Positions 47,932 to 59,900 of a stretch of DNA of 64,000 bases are shown here, piece by piece (the first letter of the stretch is position 1; each line of letters starts with the position of its first letter). The position numbers and the translations under genes were made by a program. Below the pieces are notes generated by a model. The model did no database searches. It was not told the DNA's origin and saw only the letters and a program-made list of their open reading frames with translations. Origin of the DNA: Desulfovibrio sp. ZJ209 (lineage in GTDB: Bacteria; Desulfobacterota; Desulfovibrionia; Desulfovibrionales; Desulfovibrionaceae); the NCBI RefSeq assembly GCF_011039135.1, contig NZ_JAAKEJ010000006.1, forward strand, positions 124,001-188,000. The letters run 5' to 3'.

Positions 47932-50900
47932 CTAGACGCCCCAGACTTCAGCCTGGCGGGCTCCCTTCTCTCTTTGCTTGTCGTTCACTCTGTTCTGACG
48001 CCTGCGGGCCTTCACGCGCCGCATCACATCTTGCAAGGTGATGGTCATTTGCGGCTTGCCCTCCTCCCGCATCTTGGCGTTCCACGCCTCAATTTCCTTG
48101 ATTGCCTGCCTGCGCCCGGAGGGGTCGCCCGTGTCGTGGGTCTTGAGCGCCATGACGGTCAACTCGTCGAGCTTGGCGGAGCGCACCTCGTCCCGCCGCT
48201 TGCTGGCCGCATAGGCGTCATAGCTCTTTGTGCTGCTCACGGGCTGGAAACCGAGAGCCTTGCCGACTGCTTCCGCTCCCGACAGCTTGCGCGCGCCTTC
48301 CTTGCCGGGGCTGTTGATGGGCCTGCCGCGCATGGTCGTCTGGCCTTCGCTGTACAGGCGCCATGCCTGCATCCCGTTTCGGATGAACGTGGGCATGGCC
48401 TCCTCGATCATGCGCCAGTAGTTGCCCTGGGCCTGCGCGTCCATCATGTTTGAGACCTTCACGATGCCGAGGTCATAGGGAATACCGATAATGTCCCCTA
48501 TGCTGTCCGTGAGGACTTCCTTGGGGTTCTTCCCCTTGGAGAGCCCCTTGGTAAGCGGCGTCTCCATTTTGAGGGAGCCGCCAATGCTCACCCCGGCAAT
48601 GGCCGGGGCGCCGTAGCATACCGCGTCCCGCAGCAGATTGTTCTGGGGCAGGTAATTCCTGATGGTTTCCGTCCAGTCGTCATCGTCGCCGGTAACGGCC
48701 TGGAAGAGCGCCATGAGGGTCGCGTACAGGGGCAGCGCCGTCACGCCGCCAAGCGCCATGGTGGCGCCAATGCTCTTGGCGCAAAACGTCGCCCCTTCAC
48801 GGCCTTGGGTTCGCAGCGCCCATGCCCACATGGCGAGCATGTTGTGCGAGAACGTGCGGAACGTGTACATGGAGGCCATGGCGCGCCCGGCAGTGTTGCT
48901 CCGCATGAACTCGGGCATATTGCTCTTTCCATAGACAAAATGCGCGTCGCGCACCACTTCCGAGGCAAACTCCTTGGCCTGCTCGTAGGTCGCCTTCCCC
49001 TCGATGCCGTATTTCCCTTTCGCCTTCTCCTTCAGCTTGCCGCTGCGCGCCGCACGGTAGGCAGCGAGCGCGAGGGAGGCTCGGTTGAAGCGCTCGATTT
49101 CGCTCATGGGGAGGCCAAGAATCTTGGTAAACTTGTTCCAGAGGGACGCCCCGGTGACGCCGCGCAACTGCCCGCGAACCTCCTCCATGAAGGCGTCGGT
49201 AATCACGCTTTCGCCATACAACTCCTCGATAAGGCGGGCTTCGTCATCCGACAGGCCGCGCCCCTTGTTGCCCGTCACGCGATCCACGAGGGCATCCTGC
49301 GCCCCCTTGAGCCACATGAGCCCGCCCCCGGTGACATCCATCTGCAAGCGCGGAACGCCCACGACAAGGTTTTGCGTGGCGTTGACCACGGCGGTCTTTA
49401 TGCTGCCGCCAAGATACCACGCGAAGGCCACCGCCTTGATATTCCCGGTGATCCTGTCCACCCGGTCGCTGTTCCGCAGCATGTCCTTGGTGTACTGCGA
49501 GGCGTACTTCCAGAGGTTCGGCTTCTTGCGGGCGTCAATATTGGACAGCGCATCGCTGAAGTCCCAAGCCGCTTCCATTTTCGTCAGCCACCCGTTCAGG
49601 CCAGCCTTGTAGTCGTACAGGACACGCGCAATGTCCTCCGTCTCAAAGCCCGGCACACCCTTGCGACGGATGCCGTGCGAACCCCAACCCCGCGCCTTCA
49701 GCACATCGGAGACTCCCTCCGAGAGAATCTTGCTGATTTCCTGGGCACGCTCCTTGTCCCCGATTTTCGAGGTTGCCACACGAATGACCTGTTCCATGAC
49801 GGCATAATCAAATGGCGCCCCCAATACCTCGTCCGGCAGATTTTCGTTTTTGCCGTCCGTCCACTTCGCATCAGGATAGTTCGCCCGCTGCTCCATGACT
49901 ATCTGTTTCGCCTTGGCCATGGCAGCCTTCTCGCTTATGGCGTCGAAATGCTGCCGATAGACAACTTCATAGCCTACCTTTTTCTTGCCGTCTTCCCCGA
50001 CAGTGTTCACGGCCACCGTTGCCTGCACGAAATAGGCTCCGTACCGATGGTGCGGGAAGTAGTTGGGCACATGGCCGATACTCTGGCGGAATTTCCGAAT
50101 ATCCCCGTCACTCAATCCGGCCATATGGGCCATGCGATTATGGGCGCGGACAAGATCGTTATCGAGGCTTTTCCGAATTTCGAGCATGGCCTCCTTGGCC
50201 CGCGGCGTGGCATTCTCTGCGTCCAGGGCCTTCTTGAACACTTCGTAGAACTTCGGGTTTATCTCTATGAGTTCACGGCCATTGGGGAGCACCTCCTTGG
50301 TGACGACCTTGTCCACCTGACTCACATGCTCCTGCCACATTTCGCGGCCCTCAATTTTCCAAAGCAGCTTTTTGAGGCTTTCCAGATCAGGCCCAGCAAG
50401 GCGGGACTTGCCAAAGAGCGACGGCACCGTTTCAAGGCTCTTTTTCAGCGCCGCCGAGCGCTCGTCCATCCGCTGCAACTGGCGGTCATAGATCGCGGCA
50501 AATTCCTTGGCCTGCTTTGCAATCCAGTGGGGAAGCTGCACGATGGACTGCATGAAGGTGAGGTCGGACTTGCGGAACAGGTGTTGGATCTCCGGCACAT
50601 CGGATGCCTTGGCGGCATCCTTGACGCTCATGCCGAGGATGCGCTTCAGGCTCAGGGAAGCGAGAGGAGTATTGCCATTCTCGGGGCTGTGATTTATTTT
50701 TTCACCACTGCTTTGCCCCCGTAAGCTCTTCGGTGCATCTTCCGACTTTATGGATGCATGGCCAAGCCGGGCGTTAAATTCGGAGAGAAAGGGGTTCCGT
50801 TCGTCGGTTGCGGTAGAAGCGAGAGAGTGGCGCTTCCAAAGCAATTTTTTTGTCCCGCCTTCAGGATAGCCCGTATCAACGGGAAAGGCGGATTTTATTT

Positions 50901-53900
50901 CATAAAATTCGCCGTTTTTCTCCAGCTCAACAAACCCTGCCTGTTTCCCCTTGCTCCCATGACGCACCAGCGTCATGCTTTTGCCTGAGCCCTCCCATAT
51001 CTCGTCAAAGCCGTTGACCATATCCCACACAAAAGCCTGGACTCCCGGATAGCCAGCCTCCCGGATGTCATCGCCGTGGACATCTTCGATATGGGCAAGG
51101 CCAAAACCGGCGCCCATATAGCTGCGACCTCTCTTAAGGCGGAAAGGCGCGGCCTTGAGAGTGGTTCCATTGTTTAGCCTATGCGCATCCATCATGCCGA
51201 AATCTGGGCTCCCATCTGGTAGCAGCACAAGATCATGCGGGGATTCCCGCCTTCCTAGCTGCTGATAACTCACCTCTTCGGAGCCCTGCCTTACCGAGGC
51301 CATAGCTGTGGCCGCGTCCCTCATGCTGCCCGTGGCCGGTATGCCCTCCATGACATACCGACCGAGGGTCGTGAGCAGCCCGTCCACATCCGCCTTGTGG
51401 GCCACAGTGTAGTCACCCCCGGCCACGGCCCGGACCAGGCGCTCCCACGCCTGCGCCACGGCGCGAACGATACGCTTCCAGAAGGTCATCTCCTGGGGCG
51501 TGAGGCCGTCGAGCCGCTTCTTCTCGGCCAGAGAGGCGACAACCTCTTCCATGACGGTGAGCCGGTCGGCCACGTTGTTTCTCGGGTCGAGGCCATAAGT
51601 GCGCGCTATCTGCCGGATGCGGGCATTGCCCATCCCGCCCATGCTGAACCACAGCCGGTTGAGGATGCTCTTGCGCTCCGCCTCAGTGAGCATGCCCCGC
51701 AGGCCATGGTGGACGATCTGCTCATGTGCCCAGACTTCCGCCACCCGTTCCGCGTCACTGAGGTTGTCGGCCACAAACCACACCACGCCCGTGGCAGGGT
51801 CAAAAACGCCCTCAAGCGTGGTTTCCTCGTCCGCATAGCGCTGGCGGATATTCTCCGGCAATTCATCGAAAGTTTGCACCACGCGCGATTCTGCCGCGTT
51901 CTTGGCATTCTCTCCAAGTTTGGCTACCACGCGGCGCACGGTATCAGCCTGCATCCCATCCGAGGGGAGATGATGGCGGAGAAACTCGGCCGGGCTGATT
52001 GAGGCCAGCGGGCGCACGTCAACCTTCTTCTGGCCCGTGATTTCCCGCGCCACATCCTTGTTGTTGTCGGCCACGAGCCCGAAGCCCTGCGACGACATGA
52101 CCTCAAGGATAGCGCGGGCCTTCTGCTCCGGCAGGAACTTGAGGCACATGGAATTGCCGACCTTGGCAAAATCCTTCCCGGCCGCCTTGAGGATGCCGCC
52201 ATTCAGGTAGTACGCGGCGCCCTTGGCCTTGGATGCCGGCACGGCAATGGTGTAGCTGTCCCCTACGGTCCTCGTGAGAACGAAATTCTTGTCCTCTGTT
52301 TTGACGGCGCCAAACCTCTCCTCAACCCTTGAGAGAAAGTCCATCGCCTGCGCCGGCGTGAGCGGGACGTCGATGTTATTCAGCAGGTCATTGATGTTCG
52401 TGTCCTTGGGCAGCATGATGCCCGGGATGATATTCCCTTCATGATCCTCAAACTGGACGACCTTGCCCTTCCCGAGCCGCTCATAGGCCGCGATGATATT
52501 GCCTGTGGCGATATGCACTTTCTCCCGGCTGTCGCTTTGCCCGCTGTCGAGCGCCGCGTACACAGCATCGGCTTCGCTTTCATGCAAGACCCTGAAGATG
52601 AGCCCCGAAGCATCCTCATTTTCGATTTGCGAGAACGGGGCCATCAGTTTCTTGGAGGCGTCCGCCACAGCGAACTCCACTTTCCATGTGCTGAGGGCGA
52701 GAGGATTGTCCGGTGTGCCCTTCTGGTACACACTGGTCACAATGCCCAGCACCTTTGAGCCGTCCCGGCCATTGCTGATGGTTACGGGCGTGCCGGGGCG
52801 GAAGAAATTCGCCTCCCTCAGGAAAGCGTGCAGTGTCTCGCGGCTGCGCTCCTCAAATCCCTCGCGGCTCTCGGGACTGAGGCCTTTAAGCCGCTTGGCG
52901 AGCCACGTTTCAAAGCGCCTCTCCTGTTCCTCCACATCGACGCTCTTTCCGGCCGCCACCATTTCCCGAACCTTGGCCGCGGGGAAGGGGCGCCCCAGAC
53001 GCTTGACGCTGTATGTGCCCAGCTTTGCAGCCGCAGTGAACGGGGAATTGGCCGGGCCAACATCCTTCTTGGGGGCGATCTCCTCTTCCCGCTCAAGAAT
53101 GGCGTCCAGCGGCAGCGCCTTCGCCTCAAGATCGAGGGTGCCCAGCGCCTCCTCCTGAGCAATCAGCTCATTGTATTGAGTTTCCAAAAGCTCATAGAGG
53201 CGCGCCTGCTCCTTCACGGGGAGCAGGGGGATATACCCGGTGAGCTTCCGCATGGCGCTGTCCTCATCCTCCTTCAGCTTCTCCAGCGGTTTGCCCATCT
53301 TCTCGTGAAGTTCCTCGTTCTCCGCAATAACGGCCTTCGCAACCCTGTCCCCATACTCGTTCATGAAGTCCGGGATATTCTGGAAGGAGGCGTCGGAATC
53401 TTTCGCCGCGGTAGTGTTGGCGTTGAGGCTCGCCATTTTCTTGGCAAGGATGGCGGCCGGCCGCTTTTCGGCTGGGATGTCCGTAAACAGCAACTGGTAC
53501 TTCGGCGGCACGACCTGCCCGGTGCGGAAAATGCGCCCGAGCGTCTGCATGAACGTGTCGATGTTCAGGTCAGGCTGCGCGATGATCATCGTCCGGCGGC
53601 GCTGGTCCTTGAACCGCTCCGAAGCGTGGAGGCTGATGCCCGTGCTCCCCGAGGAATTGAGGATCAGGGCGTCCACGCCGCCGTTGTTGAACCCGTCAAT
53701 GACCTTGGCCCTGAGGCTGTTGCTGTCCTTCCGTGTGGCGAGGACAGGCGTTTCGCCGGAATAGTCGATACCCGCCGTCCGGCCCGTGATTTCCCCCACG
53801 GTGTAGCCCCGCTCCCGCAATCCCTGGGCAATGCTGTCAATGAACGACACGGGCAATTCTTCAAGGTTGGAGCGGTTGATAATTGCTTCAGCCTCCTTGA

Positions 53901-56900
53901 ACCGCCGGACGGCGCCCGGGCCGAGCTCTCCGTCAGTGAGCGGCCTGGTCTCAACCGTGTTCCCGTCGCTGTCCTTGATGGTCACCTGGCGCGCTTTCTG
54001 GAGATAGCGGAGAAAGAGGTCCTTGAACGACAGCCCTATGGCGTCACCCGTGCCAAGGCCATTCTCCTGCGCATACTCCTTGATAGCCGATTCCATGGTG
54101 TTGGAGAGCGTGATGACGGGCTTCTCGCCGCGCTTCAGCGCCTCGTCCGCCCCGTTGACGATGGCGTCCACCTTCTGCGCCAGCATGGCCTGCGCGATCA
54201 GGTTGTGCATGACCGTGGCGAAGCTCGTGGATTTCATGGCGTCTTCATTGGCGCCCTGGTTATCGAAGGCCAGACCGCCCGATGCCGCGGCGGCATCGTT
54301 GGCCTCCTCCACGGCCTTCTGCTTCGCGCGGTCAAAAAGCATGATGGCATGGAGAGCATCGGCGCAGTCATCGGCGCGCCTGGCATCGGTTTTTACCGAT
54401 TGCGTCTCAACATCCGCGCCCTCCCATGTGCGCTCGCGCCGGATGTACTGCCCGGCCTCGGCCAGCTGTGACGCCACCACCTGCTGCATGGGGATGCCGC
54501 CTCGGGAAATGGCTTCCGCGAGGGCGGAAATGTCATTCACCGCATGGCGCATGTCCGTCTTCATGTAGAGGTCCATGACCTTGGGGCTCTTGGCGTAGGT
54601 CGCGGACGAGTAGAACACGCCATTCGGGCTTTTCTGGAGCAGCTCACGGACGAACTTGGAAACAGGCGCTGCCTTGCCCTTGACCTCCCATGAATCGCCG
54701 GAAGCGCTCCCGCCTGCGCTATGGGATTCGTCGAGGATGAACAGCGCCCTCGGCGCCAGTTGGGAAAGAAAGTCGCGCCGTGGCGTCGGCTTGTTCCCGG
54801 TTCCCTTCATCTGGTCGTAGGTGGTGAACACGGCGTCATAGCCGTCAAGGCCATTTTCCAGGGCCTCGCGAAGGATCTTTTCGTGCTTGGCGGATGAGGC
54901 GGTTCTGAGGGTGCGGCCGTCCGGCAGCGGGATGGCGTCCTTGCCGGTAAGGCCGTTGTTCGTGGGCAGCGGCGTGAACCCCTCCATGCCAATATCGGAG
55001 AGGTCGCGCACCATGTCGCCGTAGAGCGTCGTTTGCCGCGTGACAAAGACAGGAATGAGTCCTTGTCTTTTGGCCCAGCGGATGATGGCCGCATTGACGC
55101 GGCCCTTGCCCACGCCCGTCTGGTCGCCGATGATGAAGCCGGCGCCCTGCGAAAGGTTGTGGATGGCAAGGCCGATGGCGTCTATTTGCTCGGCCGCGAA
55201 ATACTGGCCGAGTTCGGAGGCCGGATAGCCGAGCTCGCCCGCAACATAGTCGTCGATGTTGCCGTGGGCCTTTTCGAGCTCGGCCATGGACTTGCGGATG
55301 GACGTGGCCATGTTCTTGGGCACGAGCGTCCCAAGAGATTCATGCGCGCTGGTCTTCTGGTAAGGGGTCTGGAATTTGGTCGCCCGCTGCGGTCTTTTCT
55401 CCGGCTTTTTGCCGCTTAGGCGTTCCCCGTCACGCCCATTGCCCACCATTCCAGGCTTTCCGGGTACTCGCCCGGATCCTCCGTCGTTATCTTGAGGGGG
55501 GACTCGATGTCCCACAGGCTCAGCAGCCTGTCCATCAGCATAATGTCCATCAGCATGCTGTCGATCGCCCCCTCGCCCCCCTCGGCCAGGTAGCTTGCCG
55601 AGATTCCCGTCGCCAGATTGTAGCTGTGAAGCTCCCTGAGCGCCGCGCGCGCCATGTCGTACCGCGCCTCCCGGTTCTCCTCCGGCGTCGCCTCCTCGTC
55701 CTCCACGTCCTGAAGGAGCTTCTTGATGTTCCAGGCCAGAATCTGCTTCAGCTCGTTGAGGTTCTTGACCTCGTTCCCCTTCCAGTTCGGCGGCACTTCC
55801 AACGTCCCCGCGGGCCCGATGCCCGGCGTTATCCAGCGTTCTGCCATTGAAAAGCTCCTCCAGGGATTCAAAGCTCGTGAACATCCTCGGCGGCTGCGCG
55901 CCGGGGAAGATGCGCCCCTCGCTTGTGCCGTTGGTGTCCAGCACGATCACGTCAATGGGGAAACTGGCCCCCTGACGCGAATACAGTTTACCATCTATCG
56001 AGAAGTGTTCCAAGACGTGGTAGTTGTTGAACAGCCAGCCCCAAAACTTCGTCTGGGAGGCGGAACGGTAGCCTTTCTTCCGCGCCTCAGTTCCGCCCTG
56101 CTTGCCGCCGATGATCAGCACGGCGCGGCCCTTGCCGGAAAGCATTGCACCTCTTTGGCCTTTCAGGGCCTTCAATGCCCTCACAACGATTGCCTGGTCG
56201 AGCTCCTTGGTGGCAAAGCCGTCAACCACCATTTCCTGCGTGGCCGTGTGGTTCTCGTTCCAGACGCGCCCGAAGGGGGGATTGGCAATCACCACATCCA
56301 CGCCGTAAGGCGGCTTGAACTCTACGGCGTCCTGCTCGGTGACAGTGAAGCCCTGAGCCCGCAAACGCCGGGCGCGCTTGGGGTTCAGCTCATTGGCCGT
56401 CACATTGCCCGGCGTCGCCTCAATGAGAAGGGCACCGTTACCCGCCGTCGGCTCATAGACGGTCGTGTCCTTCCCGATGTGGGCCAGCCGCGATGCCAGA
56501 AACGCAATGGGCGTCGGGGTGCTGTATGCCTGCTGGGCAACGCTGGTGCTCGTCCTGGTGCCGAGAGTCGGCTGACGCTGGTAGAGGTCAACCAGCGCCC
56601 TGAAGATTTCCACATCGCTCGCGCCCCTGGCCCGCATGTCCTCAACTGTCTTGCGCGCGGCCTTGACAGCGCCAAGCTCGATAGCCTCGTCAATGGCCTT
56701 GGCGCCGATGGTGCCCGGCGCTATGTGACCGCCCATCAGCTCTCCGGCCTCTTTCCGTGCCTGCACAATGGAACTGTAGGCGGTTCCGGCACTGAGCTTG
56801 TCAGCGAAATATTCCGCAAGGGCCACCGTGTTCGGGTTGTCCGCAGTGCCGTAGTTGCGCTTTGCGGGGCGCGGACTTTCTGCCGTGCTGGGATTGCTGT

Positions 56901-59900
56901 TGACAAACGCGGGTTGGGAGCCTATTGCATTCTCAGCTTGTGAATCTGACGGGGGAGTCTTCCCGTTAGCTAAAGTCTGGTCAAAGTCGACTTCCTGGCC
57001 GGAGTTCTCAAGCTGATTATGCAATGGATAGGCTGTTACAAGCCACGTCCTTTTTTTCTCCTGCCATTCTAGGCTTATTACCGCTTTATTCCTATCGCTA
57101 ATAATCAACTTGCGTGACGAATCTTCAGCATCGTTTTCCACGCGGCCATTATTTATTATTTCTGGCAGGCGCTTCGCAAAGGCTACCCCATCGAGACCGT
57201 CTTTGTTTCGCCTTTCAATAATATGCTGCAAGCCGAATTTGCTGTTTCCCCACGGCAAGTCGATGTCCCCCAGCCCTTCCTTGTGGAACGCGGCGGGAAC
57301 GTACCCTTCTCGCACCTTCAGAAGATGCTCGATGGCCTCTTTGGGCCTGCCTGAGTATTCCGGGAAACTCGGCCCGAAGGGATCTTTTTCTACTTCCCCG
57401 TCCCCAGCCTTGTGCTCGATGGACCCGTCAACCAGCTCGGGAAGCGCGGCCGCGCTGCTTTCCTTCTGGCTGCCTTCCCTGTCGCTTGTTTCCTCCTCCT
57501 TCTTCTTGTCGAACATGGCATTGATCATCTCAACTTCGCTGTCCGTCAGCGACTTGACCCGATCCGTATTCACCACGTTCGCAAACAAATCCTTGGGATT
57601 GCTGTCCCGTTTTTCGCTCTCCTCAATAGCCTGTGCGGCCTTCTTGAGCGGTTCAAACTGCCGGGCCACGTCCGGGCCATGCTTTTCCAGGGCGCTCTGC
57701 ACAATTCCCTTGGCCTCGGCAGGGGTCATGCGGCTGTCGCCAACGACAACATGACCGTTTTCCGCATAGACGTGTGCCTGCCCGGTCTCGGTCGGGATGG
57801 TTCCGTAAGACGTGCGCTCTGTACTTTGCGGCTCGCGGTTTCTGCCTTCTTCTTCATGCTTGAGGAAGTTTATGGCATCCTCTATAGCTTTAAATCTACG
57901 CGTAGCGCCATCCTGGCCATATCTGTCTATGGCTTTCTGCATATCATCAATGGCCTCGGCAAGGGATATGCGGCGTTTCCCAATTACAACATGGCCATTT
58001 TCCGTATGAACTTTATACTCTCCAAACTTGTTCTGGATTGTCCCCCAATACTTGCGCTCCGCGTTTTCCTGCTCGGAGTTCTGGGTTTCACTCGCGGCCT
58101 GCTCCGGCTGCATCTGCCCAGCGTTCCCCTCGCTCTCATTAATCTTCGCGCCCTGTGCCACGACATTATTGAAGGCCCATTGCTCCACCCTCTTCTTGCT
58201 GGCACTGGCTTTCTCCGGCGTGGAGAAATCCGTCTTCGGGAAGGGCTTTGTCTTTTTGCCGTCGGGCAGCGCAAAGACCGTCCCGGCCGGCGCGGTTGGC
58301 AGGTTGTAGGCCGGGTCGCGGCTGAGGTTCTCTTCCGTGAGCGGTACCGGGTTTTGCTCGGTCTCAACGTACCGCTCAAGCTCCGCGTTGGTCATGCGCC
58401 GCGCGCCGCGCCTTTTCTCTTCCGACAGGCTGTTGAGAAGTTCAGTGCGCCGAGACGTGCGCGGGCTTGCCCCGCCCTTGGCATAGGGCGCGGTGACGAA
58501 AGAAGGCAGCGCATAGCCCCATGATGGCTCCACCTGCGGTGTTCTTGGCGCGCCCGTAATGGCCGGGGCGGCTTCTGGCGCCTTCGCTTCCTGCGGCATG
58601 GCCTCGGGCGCTGGCATCCCAAGGCCTTCGGCCATGGCCGTTGTGTCCGCACGGGGCGCAACCTGGGTATTGGTAATCTGGCTTTGCGTGGGCATGGCCG
58701 GGGGCGGCGTGACCTGCTCCGGCTGCTGCACACCCATCAGCCCGCCGATGCCCTGGGCCATACCGGGCCATGGATAACTCAACTGGCTGCGGCCACCCGC
58801 CCACCGCCCGGGCCCGGACGACGCGCCCGGCTCCTGCGGGAGCGCCTGCTTTGGCTGGTAGGGGGTGGTAATCGGCCGGGGCTCGTAAAAATCGGTAGGC
58901 GGCGCAATAGTGCCAAGGCCCGTGTCATTGGTGCCCATAGCCTGAGCGCCCGTGCCTTCTGGAAGCCCGAACACGCTGATGCCCTGGGCCATGCCGGTAG
59001 CATCTTGAGGGAGTTGCAGCAGGTCGATGGTCTCGCCTGCTTCCAGAGCCTGCTGGTGGGGCGTGTAGCGCACGGAAGGCGCGCGCCCTTGCTCAATGAG
59101 GAAATCCGCGTCGGCTTGGGCCTGCTCTCTTTCCTCCTGCTCCCTGATAAAATTGTCCGTCTCCGCGTAGCTCATTTCGTCCTGGTAATCGCGGACGAAA
59201 TCTCGCGGCGCCGCGCTCCGGGGAACTGGCATATTCCCCGGCTGCTGCTCAAAGACATACGGTGCCGCAGGCTGGACGCTGCCTGCATCCATGAAGGCGC
59301 TCCCCTTCTGTGGGTTTTCGCCTTCGGCATCCGGGGCCTGCTCGTCTTCGTTGATTGTGTTGTTCGCGGCGTCATCCGAGCGGCGGCGCATCCTGTTGGA
59401 AACAAGGTCAGCCGCTTTCTTGCCCCCGGCCATGAGTGTTGTCTGCCAGAAAGTTGCGGGGGCTACCTCCTTGAACGCTTCCCACGCGCCGGGAGCCTTG
59501 TCGCGCTGCCCAATTCCGGCCTCAATGTCGCCCTGCCCCATTTGGGTCGCCGTTTCGGTAGCAAGCTCCTCTCCATACAGCCCCGCCACCCTTTTAGCAG
59601 CGTGGCCTATGCCGCCCTTGAAAATTTTGGATCCAAGAGGGCCAAGCAGCTTGGCCATGAACAGGTTGCTCAGGGCTTCCGGGCCAGCCTCCCAAAGCCC
59701 ATACTGTGTGGCTTCGGAGTCAAAGTCAGCGGCAATGCGATCCCATTCCTCCTGGGTCGGTGCCCTGCCAAGCGCTTTCTCAGTTTCGCCGAGCATCCGC
59801 CGCATGAAATCTTCTTTGGTCGCCCTGTACGCAAGGACACCCGATGCGGCCATACCCGCCGCCGCCCCGGCCACAGGCCCACCGACAACGCCCGCAGCAA

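Noticed and set aside
48805-50724. 639-codon plus-strand frame opposite the giant phage gene
   Set aside because: Shadow; the minus strand carries the continuous coding pattern and shared operon signals.
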